A stretch of DNA of 15,699 nt from an uncultured Oscillospiraceae bacterium (GTDB taxonomy: Bacteria > Bacillota > Clostridia > Oscillospirales > Acutalibacteraceae), in contig URGH01000063.1 of NCBI GenBank assembly GCA_900547305.1, forward strand, positions 1 to 15,699, in the 5' to 3' direction. Both the position numbers and the translations under genes were made by a program. Below the pieces are notes generated by a model. The model did not search any database, had not been told where the DNA came from, and was given only the letters and a program-made list of their open reading frames with translations. Each line of letters starts with the position of its first letter. Position 1 is the stretch's first letter. Positions 14,045-15,699 of this stretch are shown here, piece after piece.

Positions 14045-15699
14045 GTGGGCAGGTTTTTTGCCGAAGCTGAAAGTTTTGAAAATTTGGGCGGCTGGGTAGT
14101 TGACCAACAGTCTATGAATATAATGGGCTCTTCTTACATTATGGCGCACGGCTTGGGTTCCCCGGTGGCGGACGCCGTTACACACATAAAGCTGCCCGAA
14201 AGCGGAAAGTGGTACGCATATGTGCGCACCCGCGATTGGACTGCCATGTGGAAACGCGGAACACCCGCAGGCACCTTTAAACTAATGATAGATGACGTAG
14301 GTTTTGAAAATACCCTCGGCACAAACGGCGAAGAGTGGGATTGGCAGTATGCGGGCGCTATGGAGCTTGAAAGCGGGAAAACGCTCAGAATGTCGCTGCG
14401 CGACCTTACGGGATTTAACGGCAGGTGCGACGCGGTATTTCTTACCACCGATAAAAACGATATTCCGAAAAATACCGAGGAATTTCGCCGCGAGGTATCG
14501 GGCGTTACCGCCGAAGAGGACGAAACGCTGTACGACATGGTTGTATGCGGCGGCGGAATAGCGGGCACCTGCATGGCGCTTGCCGCCGTGCGCGAGGGCA
14601 TTAACGTATGCCTTATTCAGGACAGACCGGTGCTCGGCGGCTGCAACAGCTCTGAAATAAAGGTGGGGCTGGGCGGTCAGGTTCGCTCGGAGCCGTACCC
14701 CAATCTCGGAAACATTTTGCAGGATATATCGCCCGTATTCGGCTCGCCCGGTTCGTTTGACGGACATTTCTACGAGGACGAAAGAAAGGCGAACGCCTTT
14801 TACACCGCAAAGGTATGGGCAAACGGGAGATACACGCTCTCCTTAAACGAAAGAGTCATAGCTCTTGAAAAGAACGGGGATAAAATTTTCTCGGTAACAA
14901 CCAAAAATATTTACACCGGCAAAATAAAGAAATACAAGGGCAAATTATTTGCCGATTGCACGGGCGACGCGGTTCTGGCGCGGCTCGGCGGCGCGGAGGT
15001 TATGTACGGCAGGGAGGCGGCGGACGAATATAACGAGCAGCTGGCTCCCGAAAGGGCGGATAATCAGGTTATGGGCATGACCGTGACTTGGTATTCCGAA
15101 GAAACAGATGAAAAGGACGAATTCCCCGATATTGACTGGGGAATTGAATTTGACGAAAAACGCAGCTACAAGGTGTTTGGCGGCGATTGGGAATGGGAAG
15201 CGGGTCAGTACCGCGATATGGCGGACGAAACCGAATATATCAGAGATTATTCGCTGATGACCGTTTTCGTCAACTGGTCTTTTCTTAAAAACCGTTATTC
15301 AAAAAAGGAAGAATACGCTTTCAGGCGGCTTAAATGGGCGTCTCCTTTGGGCGGCAAGCGTGAAAGCTACCGTGTAAAGGGCGATTTGGTTTTAAATGAA
15401 AACGATATAGAAAACCATATACCGCACGAGGACGAAACAGCTTCCGCAACATGGGATATCGATATACATTATCCCGACCCGATGAATATGAAGCTGTTCC
15501 CCGAGCCGTTCCGTTCCTGCGCAATACACCGCGGTATAGGCAGGCACTATCCTGTGCCGTACCGCTGCTTATATTCAAAGGATATTTCAAACCTATTTTT
15601 GGGCGGAAGAATAATAAGCACCACGCATATAGCGTTTTCGTGCGTAAGGGTTATGAGAACTTTAGGCGTACTCGGCGAGGTTGCGGGGCTTGCGGCAGG
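14045..15699 (+). CDS. FAD-dependent oxidoreductase (FAD_oxidored family) with N-terminal beta-rich domain, 3' end outside the window
   Basis: The frame is open from GTG 14045 to the window end, 551 codons, so the gene is incomplete. GGGGTG at 14033-14038 supports the GTG. Residues about 1-135 look like a jelly-roll, carbohydrate-binding-type domain ('FAEAESFENLGGWVVD', 'GKWYAYVRTRDW'). From about 160 a Rossmann fold carries the FAD motif 'GGGIAG' at 169-174 and 'RPVLGGCNSSE' at 194-204. Downstream blocks 'FADCTGDAVLARLGGA' and 'NLFLGGRIISTTH' are typical of the FAD_oxidored family often found in polysaccharide-use clusters. There is no signal peptide, so it is cytoplasmic. Having the beta domain before the FAD domain seems less usual than after it. 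The substrate is unknown. It is the third gene of the araC-SDR operon. Confidence 0.85.
   Translation, partial: MGRFFAEAESFENLGGWVVDQQSMNIMGSSYIMAHGLGSPVADAVTHIKLPESGKWYAYVRTRDWTAMWKRGTPAGTFKLMIDDVGFENTLGTNGEEWDWQYAGAMELESGKTLRMSLRDLTGFNGRCDAVFLTTDKNDIPKNTEEFRREVSGVTAEEDETLYDMVVCGGGIAGTCMALAAVREGINVCLIQDRPVLGGCNSSEIKVGLGGQVRSEPYPNLGNILQDISPVFGSPGSFDGHFYEDERKANAFYTAKVWANGRYTLSLNERVIALEKNGDKIFSVTTKNIYTGKIKKYKGKLFADCTGDAVLARLGGAEVMYGREAADEYNEQLAPERADNQVMGMTVTWYSEETDEKDEFPDIDWGIEFDEKRSYKVFGGDWEWEAGQYRDMADETEYIRDYSLMTVFVNWSFLKNRYSKKEEYAFRRLKWASPLGGKRESYRVKGDLVLNENDIENHIPHEDETASATWDIDIHYPDPMNMKLFPEPFRSCAIHRGIGRHYPVPYRCLYSKDISNLFLGGRIISTTHIAFSCVRVMRTLGVLGEVAGLAA

Noticed and set aside
14134..14767. 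Minus-strand frames of about 155-161 codons opposite the FAD oxidoreductase
   Set aside because: The plus-strand frame is open for 551 codons with clear FAD-binding motifs; the opposite frames lack starts and recognisable domains.

Overview
The window looks like a low-to-moderate G+C member of the Clostridia, probably a gut-type anaerobe. The reasons are strong AGGAGG-type ribosome binding sites, Firmicutes-style large serine recombinases, a fragment of the sporulation protease gene spoIVB, AraC-type regulators and intracellular glycoside-processing enzymes. No rRNA or tRNA gene was seen. The taxonomic call is an inference.

Left third (1-6230): the recombination module of an integrated mobile element. 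A leader of about 400 bases with several long-range complementary helices (candidate structured RNA, 187-383) precedes a small DUF6870-like protein. Three tightly packed large serine recombinases follow (831-5784; the first pair overlaps, the second pair is 6 bases apart). A strong hairpin terminator follows at 5910-5939. Next come an AT-rich repeat array with a period of about 110 bases (5978-6222) and the last 52 codons of a spoIVB-like gene, which starts exactly at the protease's catalytic-serine motif. This suggests that an element, or the repeat array, lies inside or next to a broken spoIVB. The other half of spoIVB is not in the window.

Middle (6390-12244): a sugar-catabolic locus. A cytoplasmic GH78 alpha-L-rhamnosidase-like gene, a degenerate PocR/AraC regulator and a full-length AraC regulator are all on the minus strand. 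Divergently, a NagB-like isomerase and nagA form a translationally coupled operon. The rhamnosidase promoter and the nagB promoter are copies of one 80-base block with identical internal spacing, so they are probably one regulon of the full-length AraC protein. The araC promoter is a perfect consensus promoter that faces and overlaps the nagB promoter, with the two -10 boxes sharing two bases. The NagB-like protein has lost the usual phosphate-binding loop and has Asn in place of a catalytic Asp, so its substrate may differ from glucosamine-6-phosphate.

Right (12245-15699): after a short gene-poor stretch comes a second operon. It holds an AraC regulator with a GyrI-like effector domain, an NADP-type short-chain dehydrogenase and an FAD-dependent oxidoreductase with an N-terminal beta-rich extension; the last runs off the window. 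Together with the rhamnosidase and nag genes this suggests uptake and intracellular breakdown of a rhamnose- or amino-sugar-containing glycoside, but no transporter is visible and the substrate cannot be read from the sequence.
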